Shown here in pieces: positions 45,605-57,520 of a DNA stretch of 64,000 bases (the first letter of the stretch is position 1; the number at the start of each line of letters is the position of its first letter). The notes below the pieces were generated by a model. The model saw nothing but the letters and a program-made list of their open reading frames with translations, made no database searches and was not told the origin of the DNA. Origin of the DNA: Phialocephala subalpina. Taxonomy: Eukaryota > Ascomycota > Leotiomycetes > Helotiales > Mollisiaceae. A program made the translations under genes and the position numbers. The stretch is from positions 307,235 to 371,234 of the forward strand of contig FJOG01000026.1 of NCBI GenBank assembly GCA_900073065.1, given 5' to 3'.

Positions 45605-46195
45605 CAGCGCCGCGTCGCTTTGAGATATGCAACGAAGATTGGGTCTTGTCCTAGGACATTCGGCAACATTTATTCACCTGAAGGTGACGAGGCGAAGAGG
45701 CCCAATCACTTTCCCCCAGGACTAGTCCCAATTCAGATGAGCGGTAGATTTGCGGCGCCAAGAGATGTGCAACGAAATCTGGTCAATGACCCCTTGCCTT
45801 TTGGTACTTTGGACTGTCGCGCCGCCGACGAGGTGTGCAACGAAACTTTGACATTGTCCCTTTAACTTTGGGACAATGAGAGAGTTTCACTGCGTATCTA
45901 CGTCGGCGCTACGTTAAACTCAGTCCTGACAGCTAGGTCTAGTACCCCAAATCTACCTCCATTTGATTTAGCTTTGTTATGTGAAAGTATTCAAGGGAGA
46001 AGTTAAAAAGTCTTCATAACACCTGATCATTGTAATGCTGCTTTGCATTTGGTACATAAATATGCAAGACATTCAACTGAAGAACCTCGCCTTCACAAAA
46101 TACATCATAGAAGAGCTATACTCGATGAAAATCAGCATAGGGTGCGAAAGACTGCAGTAATGTTGCGCTGATATGGGATGTGCAACGAAACTCTA
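45605..46195. repeat. Degenerate tandem repeat, period about 69 bp
   Basis: The core GAGATGTGCAACGAAA (with variants) occurs at about 45622 (GAGATATGCAACGAAG), 45761 (AGAGATGTGCAACGAAAT), 45830 (GAGGTGTGCAACGAAACT) and 46176 (GGATGTGCAACGAAACT). A weaker GACGAGG copy lies at about 45687. Each is preceded by a GC-rich GGCGCC or GCGCCGCC box and followed by a pyrimidine-rich TTGTCCC/GACCCC box. The spacings (139, 69 and 346 bp) are close to 2, 1 and 5 times 69 bp. One frame (45620-45865) stays open through the first copies, 69 being 23 codons. Confidence 0.65.
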
Positions 46196-48397
46196 CTTAT
46201 TACCCCAGCTGTGGAGAAGCCTTTCCTTGCCAGACCAGTCAAGAAGTAAACAGCAATGTTGTTGAAGGGCTCAGATGGTAAGAATTTTTTTTTTTGAAAC
46301 CAAGATATGTGGAGCGTTTGAAGTTGTACTTCTATCTCTCGAAAACCATCAGATATTTTGTAGAAGGAAATGCACTATTACCCTCATGGCGAGAGTCCGA
46401 ATCCAAAAGCTCCCAGCTCACAGGTGTTCGCTAGGCTAGACACCTCGCATGGTATCTTGATACTTGAAATCGACTTATCCTTGTCCTGCTCCCCATCAAC
46501 GCATCCCTCTCCTGTCTGTTTTCCGAGTTCCTGATATCGGCGCGCGTTGTCTGTCAAGAGATTCAGATGCACTATTTGCTGTAATCACTCAATGCAGAAG
46601 GATGGACATGAGTTCGAGGATAGGAAGTGTGCGGCCGCCATGGCAGATCCGAGCTGATTGATTGAATAAGATGCCAGGCGAGCATGATCCTTCTGTGAAG
46701 TATCGCATTCGGATTCGCGTTTTGAAGTCTTGAGTATGAAATCTCGATGGTTTTGTTTCCATTCCTATTGCCCGCTTCTTGTGGTGTCTGGGAGATTGTC
46801 GTAAAGCATTGGCCAATACTTATGTTTGATTGGGTGGAGCTCTTGCGTAATATCTCGAAGGCCAGTCGCGTTGGCCGATAGCTGAAACAGTACAACCTTG
46901 CGCCTCTCTCATACTGCTTGTTCTCGGAAGGTCCTGACACTAGTATTCTTGAAGTGTGGAGGTAGCGTACGCCGCTCTCATGCTGCTACATCTTGGAGGA
47001 ATTTGGCCGGAGCATCGTTCGATTGTTGGATTTCTCTGCTTGTAGGAGGAGGCACAGGCTGAGGGTTGTCGGCCGCTTTTGAGCAGCTTCTGCCAGGTTC
47101 TGCGAAGTCCACCTCGGCGGATTCTTGTACTACGATGTAGTCGTCAGTCAAAAGCAAGCAAGCCCGTGGGAGGCGTAGAAAATAACGAGTGTTTCAAAGA
47201 TGCATTAGCTTAGAAGATATACTCGCAGGTTATTCAGCTGCTGTGAGTCGGAAACTCAAGCAGAGTGAAGCTGTATTTGCTCTGGCATTGCGACGAGTGT
47301 TGCTTCAATTGCTTAGCTGAAATGTCCCGTCTCGGCAGGGTAAATGTTGTTCCAGAATTGGTCCAAGCTCTCTGCCGAAAACCTTACTGCCGATCCAACT
47401 TCTCGGGACAAATTCCAAGACTCTCTTCGACATGGCCAATTTATCCAGGAAGCAGGAACCCTTTGCATACCGCAAAGCAAGCAGTCAGCAGCAGCATGCT
47501 GTGTACAACCACATCTAACGGCTACTGGAATTGGTGTACAGTACATGACATGACACAACCTCCCATCAACTCCAACGCTTGCATTTGTCAGTGTCAGTGT
47601 AGAAGCTGTCACGAACGAGCGTAGCCATGTCTAGTCAAGCGCGATCGGAGGGCCAAGACGGCTTCCCGGCACCGGCTTGCATCCAAACAAGACAGGCCTA
47701 GATGGTTGGTTGCGGCGCGGCGAGCTTGCAAATCAAACCTCACCAAACCCCCCATCACGAACGCCTCAATCGTCTGCCACACCGCTCGACCCCGCAGCTC
47801 CTCGCTCTCTTTGCCTTCGGAACATTTCAAGATGGAGTACTCTCTGCAGAGTGGATGGCGGTGAAGAGAAACAGGACAAGACTACCGAAAAGAAGCTTAT
47901 CTGCCCAACTATTGTCTGTCTTGGATGGCGTCTTCTTAGCTTGGCCGTCAACCAACAAACGACCAACTGCCATCACGTTGGAAGTCTTGGTCGCTTTCGC
48001 TCTTATGGAACCGCGCCTTTATACGGCTTGCAGCTCGCGGAACGGCGTCCGCTCCCACGGCCAAGACCAGGGGCAGCTCAAGGGCTGAATGTGGGTTTGT
48101 CATTTCGCCTTTCCCTATCCCCACTTATCGCCGATTGACTCCCTCTTCCCCATCTTTAATTTTTTATTTTCAATCTTCTTTGACGTTTCAGTCATTGGGC
48201 ATGGAGAAGTGTTTGTGTGACTCATTATCATTCTTGTATTGTTTTATCCTCGACAGTTGAGGACTATATCATTGTAATCACCTCATTTCTGAATTCTGCT
48301 TTACCGAAAGCCTCGGCGTAAGACTTACACCGAGATATCTTGTAAGGGCGTACACAGAGCGCTTCTGAAGCAATCCGTTTGCAAGTTGGTGTACAAG
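46196..48397. other. 2.2 kb intergenic region, no supported gene
   Basis: Frames of up to about 150 codons on both strands overlap, without recognisable domains. The final 250 bases (AT- and pyrimidine-rich, ending TTGGTGTACAAG before the ATG) are the likely promoter and 5' UTR of the transporter that follows. Confidence 0.5.
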
Positions 48398-50481
48398 ATG
48401 GCACCGCTCAGAGATGATCCCGAGAAAGACAATTATCCTCAACCAGATCCATCAGCGCATACAATGCACGACAGAAATTCTCACCTGATAGAGGATGAGA
48501 AAGATGGACACACCACAACAACTTCACCCTGTCATACTGCTCACTCAAGCACTTCGAGAGATTCGATCGATACCAATCCCTTATCACCTTTAGAACACGC
48601 TCTCACAGTTGATCTCGAGACGGACGCTGAACATGATGCTCGCCCACAGTTAACATACACCAGGACCGGAGCATCAATAGCAACCACTGGATCTCGTTTA
48701 CCCTCATTCGAAGTCGACTTCGGTCCGGACGACCCCGAGGATCCTCGAAATTGGCCATTATGGTATCGAGGATGCCTCATTGGAGCCGTGAGCTATTCAA
48801 CATGGACGGTCGTTCTGTACAGTACCAGCTATACTTCGAGTATGCCCGGTATGATGAAGGAGTTCAACGAAACTAGCGAACCAATAACCACTCTTGGTGT
48901 TACGACATACCTGCTCGGTCTTGCCGCTGGGAGTCTGATACTGGCGCCGTTGAGTGAGATCTATGGACGGAGACCGATATATATTGGAAGTTTGGCTTTT
49001 TATACGTTGATGGTTCTTCCTTGTGCTCTGGCTACGTCGCTTCCTGAAGTGCTGATTGTTCGATTCTTTGGGTAAGCTTATTGTACTTTTATCAAACTAG
49101 ACTGGGGACTGACTAATGCATAGTGCTGTTGCTGGTTCTGCTATGATTGCCAACGCTCCAGGTACTGTGAGTGACATCGTCACAGAGCAGTACCGAGCTC
49201 TCGCATTCAGTGTTTGGTCAATTGCCCCAATGAACGGTCCAGTCACGGGCCCCTTGATCGGCGGTTTTGCTGCTGAGTATCTCGGTTGGCGATGGACTAA
49301 CTGGATTGTGATGATCCTGGCAGGTGTAGGATGGATCTATCTTTCTTGCTTCAAAGAGACGTACGCTCCGGCACTCCTTCAAAAGAAAGCTGCGAAGATG
49401 AGGAAAGAGACCGGTGACGACAGGTGGTGGTGTCGTTACGACCAGAAGTTGAGCCGTAAGTTGACTTGTCTCTTGTATGACGATATGAAACTGACAAATG
49501 GTAAACAGGTATGCAGATTCTGAAAGTCAATCTTTCTCGTCCGTTCATCCTATCGTTCACTGAGCCGATTCTGTGGTTCTGGAATGCTTATATAGCAGTA
49601 CGTCTCACCCCTTCGCCTAGCATTTACCGAGGTTCTTTCGTGATACTTCGCTGGTGACAAACGTCTGCCGAAGTACCTTTCAGGGGTAGTAACCGAAAGC
49701 TGACCGCTTCTTCCAGATAATCTACGGCATCCTGTACCTTTGCTTCGTCGCCTACCCTCTGATCTATACCGGCCTACGCGGCTGGTCGCTTGGCTTCACG
49801 GGTCTCGCATTTGTTGGCATTGGAGTTGGAACAATGATAGCCATCGTAACGGAACCTTTTGCTAGAAGAGTAGTCAACATGCACGCCAAAGACCCCGAGA
49901 CAGGGCGAGTACCACCCGAAGCATCAATCGCCATCGTCTGCTTCGCTTCATTTCTCTGTCCCATCGGCCAACTCTGGTTCTCATGGACATCCGTCCCCAT
50001 CACCATCCATTGGATCTGGCCCATCCTAGCAGGAGTTCCCTTCGGCGCCGGCAACTGCTTAGTATTCATCTATGCATCTAATTACCTCGCCGGTTCCTAC
50101 GGCATTTACGCCGCTTCTGCTCTCGCCGGAAACGCAGTCGTCAGATCGTTCATAGGGGGAACGCTGCCGTTGGCGGGACCGGCGATGTATTCGGCGATGA
50201 GTCCGCAGTGGGCGGGAACACTGTTGGGGTTGATTCAAGTTGCGTTGATTCCGATTCCGTTTGTGTTTTATAAGTGGGGAGCGAAGATTAGGGCGAAGAG
50301 TCCGTTGATTAAGCAGATGAGAGAGGATCAAGAGAGGAGGCAGAAGAAGATAGATGATGCGGAGAGGAAGAGGTTGAGGAGGGAGGCGAGGGAGAAGGGG
50401 GAGGTGAGGAATGGGGATTTGGAGAAGGAGGGTGTGGGGGCTGAGACTATGGTTGTTCGGCCGGAGAAGGTGGAGATGTAG
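48398..50481 (+). CDS. DHA1-type MFS drug/polyamine transporter, 4 exons, 619 aa
   Basis: The exons are 48398-49071, 49124-49455, 49509-49597 and 49717-50481. Introns start GTAAGC, GTAAGT and GTACGT and end TAG, CAG and CAG, and all phases agree. The start is the ATG at 48398 (MAPLRDDPEKDN). The long hydrophilic N-tail (about 1-125) includes FGPDDPEDPRNWPLWYR, typical of fungal DHA1 proteins just before helix 1. MFS motif A is seen as LAPLSEIYGRRPIYIG. The helix 4-6 block has VAGSAMIANAPGTVSDIV, PMNGPVTGPLIGGF and GWRWTNWIVMILAG, followed by ETYAPALLQKKAAKMR. Twelve helices can be counted. The C-tail is highly charged (Arg/Lys/Glu-rich, coiled). Such proteins are plasma-membrane proton antiporters exporting drugs, polyamines or metabolites. 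The substrate cannot be told from sequence. Confidence 0.93.
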
Positions 50482-51348
50482 GAATGTTTGTGTTTAAAAT
50501 AATATACCCATAGAGTTATGAACAAGTTCGGGCTATCTTATATCAGCTCTGATGTGCATCCTTGCAGCGAAGTGAGAGAGGATGCCAAAAAGCTTGGAGG
50601 GAAAAGTGATTCAGAAGCAGAAGGAGACATTGGCCCCATCAAGTACCTGCCCATGTGAAAGTACACCTAAATCTAGAACAATGTCTTTCCTGCGTGTCAG
50701 CCTAGTCAGATCTCAGCCTTATCAAAGAGAAGAGGCGTCCGTCAGCCGAGGGGCTAAGCAGCCAATGATAAAGTTTTCAACGCACATTCAGCTGCACAAA
50801 GAACCTTCAGCATATGTTAGGGCTAATAAATACACAAATGTAAAATAGCAGATTACCCACTTCTTGAGAAACATATAAACAAGGAAGAGTATGGTGTTCC
50901 TCCACGGCAATCAAAGAACCACTGCCGAAAGAAGCCGCTAGTTACCTGCGCTAGGCCCTAGCTCTGTCCGACACTCCCCATGTCTGCAAGTTTAGCGAGT
51001 TGTGAAAACATTCAAAATTACCTTTGCGTCCCCTCCTTTCTTCTCTTCTTCATGCGCCTTCATCCACGGTACCCTGCCAATCTATTCCTACCGGTGTAGT
51101 CAATTCCACCTTTATCTTCTTCATCCGTGTTCAATCTGCGAACTTCCACAGATCTGCCGCCTGATCTTGCCATCATCGTGTGATCACCCGCCGCATTTCA
51201 TCAATTTCCAGACACCGCCATAACAAAGCACCTCGACAGCCTTTCGACTTCAACAAAGGATCTCGATCTGTCAGTCGGCGACAACTTGACGCGACAAGAA
51301 GACCATAACACACTCTGCACTAAGAATTATCTGTGACTTTCAGTAGTC
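50482..51348. other. Intergenic with eIF2A 5' region
   Basis: No supported gene. The last 350 bases are pyrimidine-rich (TTTCTTCTCTTCTTC-type runs near 51030-51050) and hold short upstream frames, consistent with a promoter and 5' UTR of a highly expressed housekeeping gene. Confidence 0.55.
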
Positions 51349-53551
51349 ATGGCAGTTCCTACGCAGTTTGCATACCGAACACTGAAGGGAATTGGCATCG
51401 TGGATGCTGCGCCTGTCTACGAGCCTTTGCCTGGGTTTCAGAGACCGGAAGGTAACTCTCGCTGCTGTGTCTACTCACCATGTGGACGATATTTCGCCTG
51501 GGCTTCCAACGAAGGTGTGACAGTCATCGACGCCTCGGTCGGACACGTCATCACCACGCTCCCTACGCCCAACGTGTACGAATTAGGCTTCTCCCCTCGC
51601 GGTTCCTACATCATTACATGGGAGCGCCCGTCCAAGGATGAGGCGGGTGATGCTGTCAAGAATCTCAAGGTCTGGCGTACCATCGAGGACGTCCCTGACG
51701 GCACGGAAAAGCAAGTGGTAGGCAGATTTGTGCAGAAATCTCAGACGGGCTGGAACCTGCAATACACCCAAGATGAGCAATACTGTGCTCGTGTTGTTAC
51801 CAACGAGGTTCAGTTCTACGAGAGTGGTAACTTGGGTACGGTTTGGAACAAGCTTCGTGCCGAGGGTGTTGCCGACTTTGCAATCTCCCCTGGTAGCAAC
51901 AACCATTCCGTGGCTGTCTTCATTCCAGAGAAAAAGGTAGGAAGCATATCTATTACTCAAAGGACCCAACTAACATCTATAACAGGGAATGCCAGCTGCC
52001 GTCAAGTGCTTCAACATCCCTCAATTCACCAGCCCAGTTTCGCAGAAGACATTCTTCAAGGGCGACAAGGTCCAATTGAAATGGAACCAGCTTGGCACCA
52101 CCCTGATCGTTCTGGCACAAACCGAAGTCGACAAGACAGGCAAGAGTTATTACGGCGAGACAACGCTATATGTGCTGAGCGCAAATGGCGGCTTTGACTC
52201 GAGAATCACTCTTGACAAGGAGGGCCCAATCCATGATGTTTCATGGTCACCGAACTCGAAGGAGTTTGGTGTTGTTTATGGTTACATGCCAGCCAAGACT
52301 ACCATCTTCAACCAACGAGCTGTTGCTACCCACAACTTCCCACTCGGCCCACGAAACACGATCCTCTTCTCCCCCACCGGTCGCTTTGTTCTGGTTGCTG
52401 GTTTCGGAAATCTTGCTGGTCAGATGGATATTTATGATCTTGAAAAGGATTATAAGAAGATCTGCACAATCGAAGGTGGAAACCCTAGCGTTTGCGAGTG
52501 GAGCCCTGACAGCAAGTACATCTTGACCGCCACTACCAGTCCCAGACTCCGTGTCGACAATGGCGTTCGCTTGTGGCATGTTGGAGGTGGAATCATGTAC
52601 AACGAGGACATGGTGGAGTTGTACCACGTTACATGGCGACCACAATCATTCGATTCATTCTCGGCTGGAGACCTCTTGCATCCAGTTCCGACGCCACATG
52701 CTTCGGCTTTGGCCTACTTGGGTACGGTCAAGACTCCTTCTAAGCCTGCAGGTGCCTATCGGCCACCAGGAGCCCGTGGTTTGGCAACCCCATTGCACTT
52801 CAAGCGTGAAGATGAAGGTGGAGCTGCACACCAAGTCAGCAACGGAACTTCATTGGTCAATGCCAATGGATTTGCACCTCGACCAAGAAGACAAGTTCCC
52901 GGTGCCGAGACCGTGGAGAACCAAGTCCCTGGAGCCGCTCCCGCCAATGCCGTTCCAGGAGCTGCCGAAGGAGACGAGAACCTATCAAAGGCAGCATTGA
53001 AGAACAAGAAGAAGAGAGAAGCCAAGAAGCTGAAAGACGCTGAAGCCAAGGCAGCTGGGCTGGTCCCTTCCCCAGAAGGACAACAAGGACAAGGACCATC
53101 TGCTGGTACGGAGAACCGAAGCCCCGACCGACGAGACCGACGAGAGCATCAGCGTAGCCGCTCCAAGGGCAACCAGGACATCCGAACCCCTTCTCAGCAA
53201 CGCTATCGCAGCAACACTCAACGTGGTCAACAAAACCAGGGATATCAACAGAACCAGCAGAATCACTACCAGAACAATGGGCAAAATGGTGGCGGTCCTG
53301 TGAATCAGATGAATAATTTGACCATCAACCCTACTGCTCGTTCCGAGGCACCAGAGCTTTCTGTCACCTCACCAGGAGGAGGAAGCCCGAACGCAAAGAA
53401 GTTGAGAGGTCTGCAGAAGAAGATCCGTGCGATTGAGGATCTGGAGATGCGTCTCGCAGGTGGTGAGAAATTGGAGGATACGCAGATGAAGAAGATTGGC
53501 ACCAAGCAAGCTGTCCAAGCTGAGTTGTCTTCTTTGGAAGCCGAGAACTAG
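51349..53551 (+). CDS. Eukaryotic translation initiation factor 2A (eIF2A), 2 exons, 717 aa
   Basis: eIF2A is a cytosolic WD40-propeller factor that can deliver initiator tRNA to 40S subunits under special conditions. Exon 1 is 51349-51936, exon 2 is 51986-53551. The 49-bp intron starts GTAGGA and ends CAG, with a CTAAC branch site. Propeller blades are evident: CCVYSPCGRYFAWASNEGV, YELGFSPRGSYIITWERP, DVSWSPNSKEFGVVYGY, TILFSPTGRFVLVAGFGN, and CEWSPDSKYILTATTSPR followed by DNGVRLWHVGG. The family signature after the propeller is present (YRPPGARG, about 464-471). A charged, Gln-rich disordered tail leads to a C-terminal helix pair (KKLRGLQKKIRAIEDLEMRL, then TKQAVQAELSSLE). Length is close to other fungal eIF2A proteins. 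Intact, no anomalies. Confidence 0.95.
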
Positions 53552-54869
53552 ACGTGTCAAATTCGAACGTCGGAGAATGATGGATCATGGCGCGTTGAAC
53601 TACATTTGGAGATGGACTTCAACCTTTAGAGTGGGTGAATAGCGTTGAAGTACTTCAGCGTTGGTCACGTCTGTGTTGGATTAATTCGAGGTCTGTCTGC
53701 ATGCATGGACTTGAGATGCATTTATGGACGTTGGTCATGGGATTCTTTCAACGGCCATCCTCCAAATGAGGAACGATTATATGACTAACGGATGGGTTTA
53801 TTCGTTGGGTTGGCGGCGTACTGCCTGACTAAAATTGGGGACAACTGGTGGGTAAGCGGTGCATAGCATGCATAGGCTTAGAAGAAAAGAAAATCAAAAA
53901 ATGTGTTTTGAATCTGCGTTGAATCACCATTCCATATTCACCTCTCATTCTCCTGAAAATGTAGAACTGTTTTAGGGTCCTAGTCTCTCATCGCCCCTTT
54001 CCTAAGCGAGCTCTAGGCAACAATCCTCCGCTCCTCTCGCTCTAAATGTTTTGCATCGTTTGCACCAACTGCTGCCTAACCTCCACTCCCTCCTCACTAG
54101 TTTCCCCTCTGTCTTCACAGGTATAAAGTCTGACCCTCACCCACAAATTTTCCTCTTTTCATACTTTTACAGCCAAAACAATCCAGCTCAAGAATCGGAT
54201 TGTTTACATGAATATGCTTCTTCCGGTCGCGGATGCGTGTTGGCTTCCCCTCCATGGTCTGAGGGTGGTCTTGGCTACAATTTTTGGTAAAAATGCTTTT
54301 CATTAATACTTAGGCTGTTGCTTGGGTGTTGAAGAAGGGAAAGGTGTGCGCCATGGGATTGGTGCTTGGCTTACAAGCCCGGATTCACAAGGCATTTTTT
54401 CGGCTTTAGCGAGTCCCTTTTTCGCCTATGAACTTCAGAATCACGATTATCACTTCAAAAGTTTACAAGCAGCACTAATCCTAATTACTCAAGCTCTCGG
54501 CTCTACTTAATATTTCAGATAACTCGCTCCTTGAATTCATAATACTTTTAAAATTCGAGATTTTATTCCCTATTTTCTTCGAAAATACCCTGAGCGCACA
54601 GACTCGTGGGAATGAGCTCGTTAGGATAGGAACACCTGCAAGATCAGAGGTGCTCGTGGGGTGGGAAGATGTACGGGAGGGGATAAGTGGACTGGGCTGA
54701 GTTAAGCTGTGTTGGTCATCACTCTTCAAGTTTGATTGAATAGCATTTCGACATCAACTTCATCGATAGATTAGCATCCAAGCTCATGGTATCCTATCCC
54801 CTCACATCATTTCCTCAATCATCCCTCATCAAACTTCTCCTCACATTTCCACCCCAAAACAAGCCAGAC
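53552..54869. other. Intergenic, no supported gene
   Basis: Convergent 3' flanks of eIF2A and the fucose-permease-like gene. Short frames only, no repeat or RNA gene recognised. Confidence 0.5.
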
Positions 54870-56440
54870 CTAAGCATCCTCAACAGTCCTCACCTCCCCT
54901 TCTCCCTTATTCACATTGCTCTGCTGCAACGCCAACTCCTTCTCACTCGGTCCCGGCACAATACCCACCTCCGTCTCACGACGAACATCCATCGTCTCGC
55001 GATTGAAGAAATTAACATAAACCGGATAAACCCACGCACAAATAAACCCCGCCATCGGAATCAACATCGCCTTATGAAACGGCCTGCTATCCCCAATATT
55101 CTTCAAATGCGTCGCCACCGCTCCCGTCATAGGCGGGAACGCCGCTCCGCCGGAAATAGCAGCAACAATCAAACTCCCACCAATCTTGGTGTGTCGACCA
55201 AGACCGCGGAGACCGAGAGTGAAGATTGTAGCGAAACAGGCGGATTCCCAGCATAGGACGAGACAGAGGAGAGCGATGGAGCCGTCGCCGGTGGATTGGG
55301 AGGCGGCGAGCACGAATACGAAACACATTCCGAGGTAGAGGGCGAGGATGTAGCGGGGTTTGATCCAGCGGATTGTCATGAGGCCGCCGGCGAGGAAACG
55401 GTTGAATGCGTAGAGGCCTTGGGCTGCTGCGAAGATGTTGGCTGCAACAATATCTCGTTAGCTTGTTTCCTTTTCAAAGTGAGGAGAGACGGAAGGGGAG
55501 AGGGGAGAAGGGAAAGAGAAGAGAGGGTGGGGGGACATACAAGAGGTAGAGGCTTCCTTGCCAGCTTCTTCGCAAAAGTTAACGAAATAGTTGGCAACAG
55601 CAACTTGGGCTCCAACATAGCAGAATTGAGACCAGACGGCCAAGAACAAATTAAGTTGCTTCCTCAATGGTCCCGGATCATACTCCGCGATCTCCAATTC
55701 CTGCGTACCCATATCCGCATCCGTGATTTCGGGCATAGGAGCTAAAAAGAACAGAATGATGAGTAGACCGACGAAGCATGCAACGCCAAGATATACCCAT
55801 TGCACATTCTTGAGTCCTTGGTCTGTATCAACCGTCTTCGCGAAAAACACACGGGAGGCCAAGAGAGGAGCAGCGAAAGATCCAACAGCCTGCACACCCT
55901 GCGCAAGATTCAACCTAATCTCAGAATATCTTGGCGGACCACAAATACTCAAGAACGGATCCGCAGCAGTTTCCAGGGTCGACAATCCAGAACCAACAAC
56001 AAACATACTTCCGCAGAAGCCTCCAAAGCTATGCTTTACTCCCGAAGGCCACATCAAGAGACAGCCAACAGAGAGAACAGCGAGACCAGTCATGAACGTT
56101 ACTCTGAATCCCCATTTTCGAAGAATCCAGCCGGAGATTGTTGGGGGACAGAGGAAGTAGGCGCCAAAGTAGGCGGCGGACAAACCCGAGGATTTGGAGG
56201 CGGTTATGTTGAGAGATTTTTGGAAATGGGGATTCAGGACGTCGAGGAGGCCGTAGGCGAAACCCCTATTCTCATCGTTAGTTGAGGCTCGTGAGAAGGG
56301 GTTTTGAGGTGGGGGAATTACCAGAGGAAGAAGAGAATCGTGACGAGAAGACATGGTAGAATGGACTGCTTCAACGTCAAATGCACCGCAGCTGTAACGG
56401 TATCATCAGACACCGTGATCTTTCGCTTGTACAACCCCAT
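54870..56440 (-). CDS. Fucose/glucose permease-like MFS transporter (FHS family), 3 exons, 471 aa
   Basis: Exons are 56440-56322, 56265-55541 and 55441-54870. Introns start GTAATT and GTATGT and end TAG and CAG, and joining preserves the frame (FFLW+GFAYGLLDVLN; EASTS+NIFAAAQGLYAFNRF). Family hallmarks of the fucose:proton symporter (FucP) group are visible. These include the opening helix ILFFLWGFAYGLLDVLNPHFQ, AAYFGAYFLCPPTISGWILRKWGFR, and SGLSTLETAADPFLSICGP, in which the N/T-ETAANP-like motif lines the sugar site. WESACFATIFTLGLRGLGRHTKIGGSL and GGAAFPPMTGAVATH follow further on. The N-tail is only about 27 residues and the C-tail about 45 residues, hydrophilic. It likely imports a hexose or deoxyhexose with protons at the plasma membrane. 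The exact sugar is unknown. Confidence 0.93.
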
Positions 56441-57520
56441 CTTGACTAATTTTGTCGCTTCACTCTTGGACAGAGGTTTCCAGATTTCCTTGGGAAGACC
56501 CTGTGAAAAGAAGACAAGAAACAGTCGTGCAAAAGCTTGACCGACAGGAGGGAACAGAGCTTAACTTTAGCTCAGGGTAAATCTCTACCCTTTTTAAAAT
56601 AGCCAGGTTACCTTACATTTCCACTATCGTCCCATGGGGACCCATCATGCCCATCTCACGATAAAGGTCCACGAGACCCACCTGCCATAAATACAAAGGC
56701 AGGGAATACACCCGGTCCACCAGGTCTAATGAATGCATCCTAGCACATCTAGATCTGTGTTACCTCGTGCTTCTAACCAAGAACCCAACATCCACGGTGT
56801 CACATTTCCCGAGCCCATGGTCGCGAACACCCGATCAGAGGTTCGCCCCAAAGAGGCACAGCAAACCTCAGCTCTGGGGAACGCTAGCATCCCCGTATCC
56901 CAGAACACACATCGCATTGGTGGCCTGTGACAAGTGGCTTTTTGATAGAATGAAAGGAGCCGCTTCCAACTTGTTCACGTTCTGCTGCACCGAAATTGTG
57001 TGGCCGAGGAAGAACCACCAATCAGTGGACGGAAGACGGGATTATAGATTAGGTCTGATGATGGACCGACAGATGATCGTGGGCATGTGGAGGTGAAGGA
57101 GTGAGAATGGCGGAGAGGAGGACTGACGGGTGATGTATCGGAGTCAAGTGTTGTCGAAAAAAGAGTTGGAAAGTGAGGTGCGAGAAGGTTGTGGCTTGAA
57201 GGCTTTGAGTTGTGGAGTGGAGTGGCGTCCGGAGAAAATATCGCGGGGTAGCACGTGTTTGGTCTCAGACTTGTCCTATAATGAGAGTCGCGATTGTTGC
57301 TACTAAAAATGAAGAGATAACAAGGAAAAGATCAATAAATTCCTCGGAATTATGTGATAGTGAGTAGAAGGAGTGCGAGGTCAGAGTTTTGTCCATAGTA
57401 CCTCCATAGAATCATCCAACTAGGCGTCCGAGTGAAGCTGGAAAAGAGCCTTGAGAATTTGGAACTCTAGAAAGGTGTTCCAGCCCTCGCGACCTTCTTC
57501 CACGAGACAACGCCTTGTGC
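56441..57520. other. Intergenic, no supported gene
   Basis: Promoter region of the permease gene and 3' flank of the tandem-GFA gene. Frames of up to about 110 codons without motifs. Confidence 0.5.

Noticed and set aside
46572..46940. 122-codon minus-strand frame
   Set aside because: Looks protein-like in composition but has no recognisable motif, no partner exons and no clear promoter context.
48386..48397. Upstream extension of the DHA1 transporter start by four codons
   Set aside because: The extension begins at TTG, not ATG; the first ATG at 48398 is the credible nuclear start.
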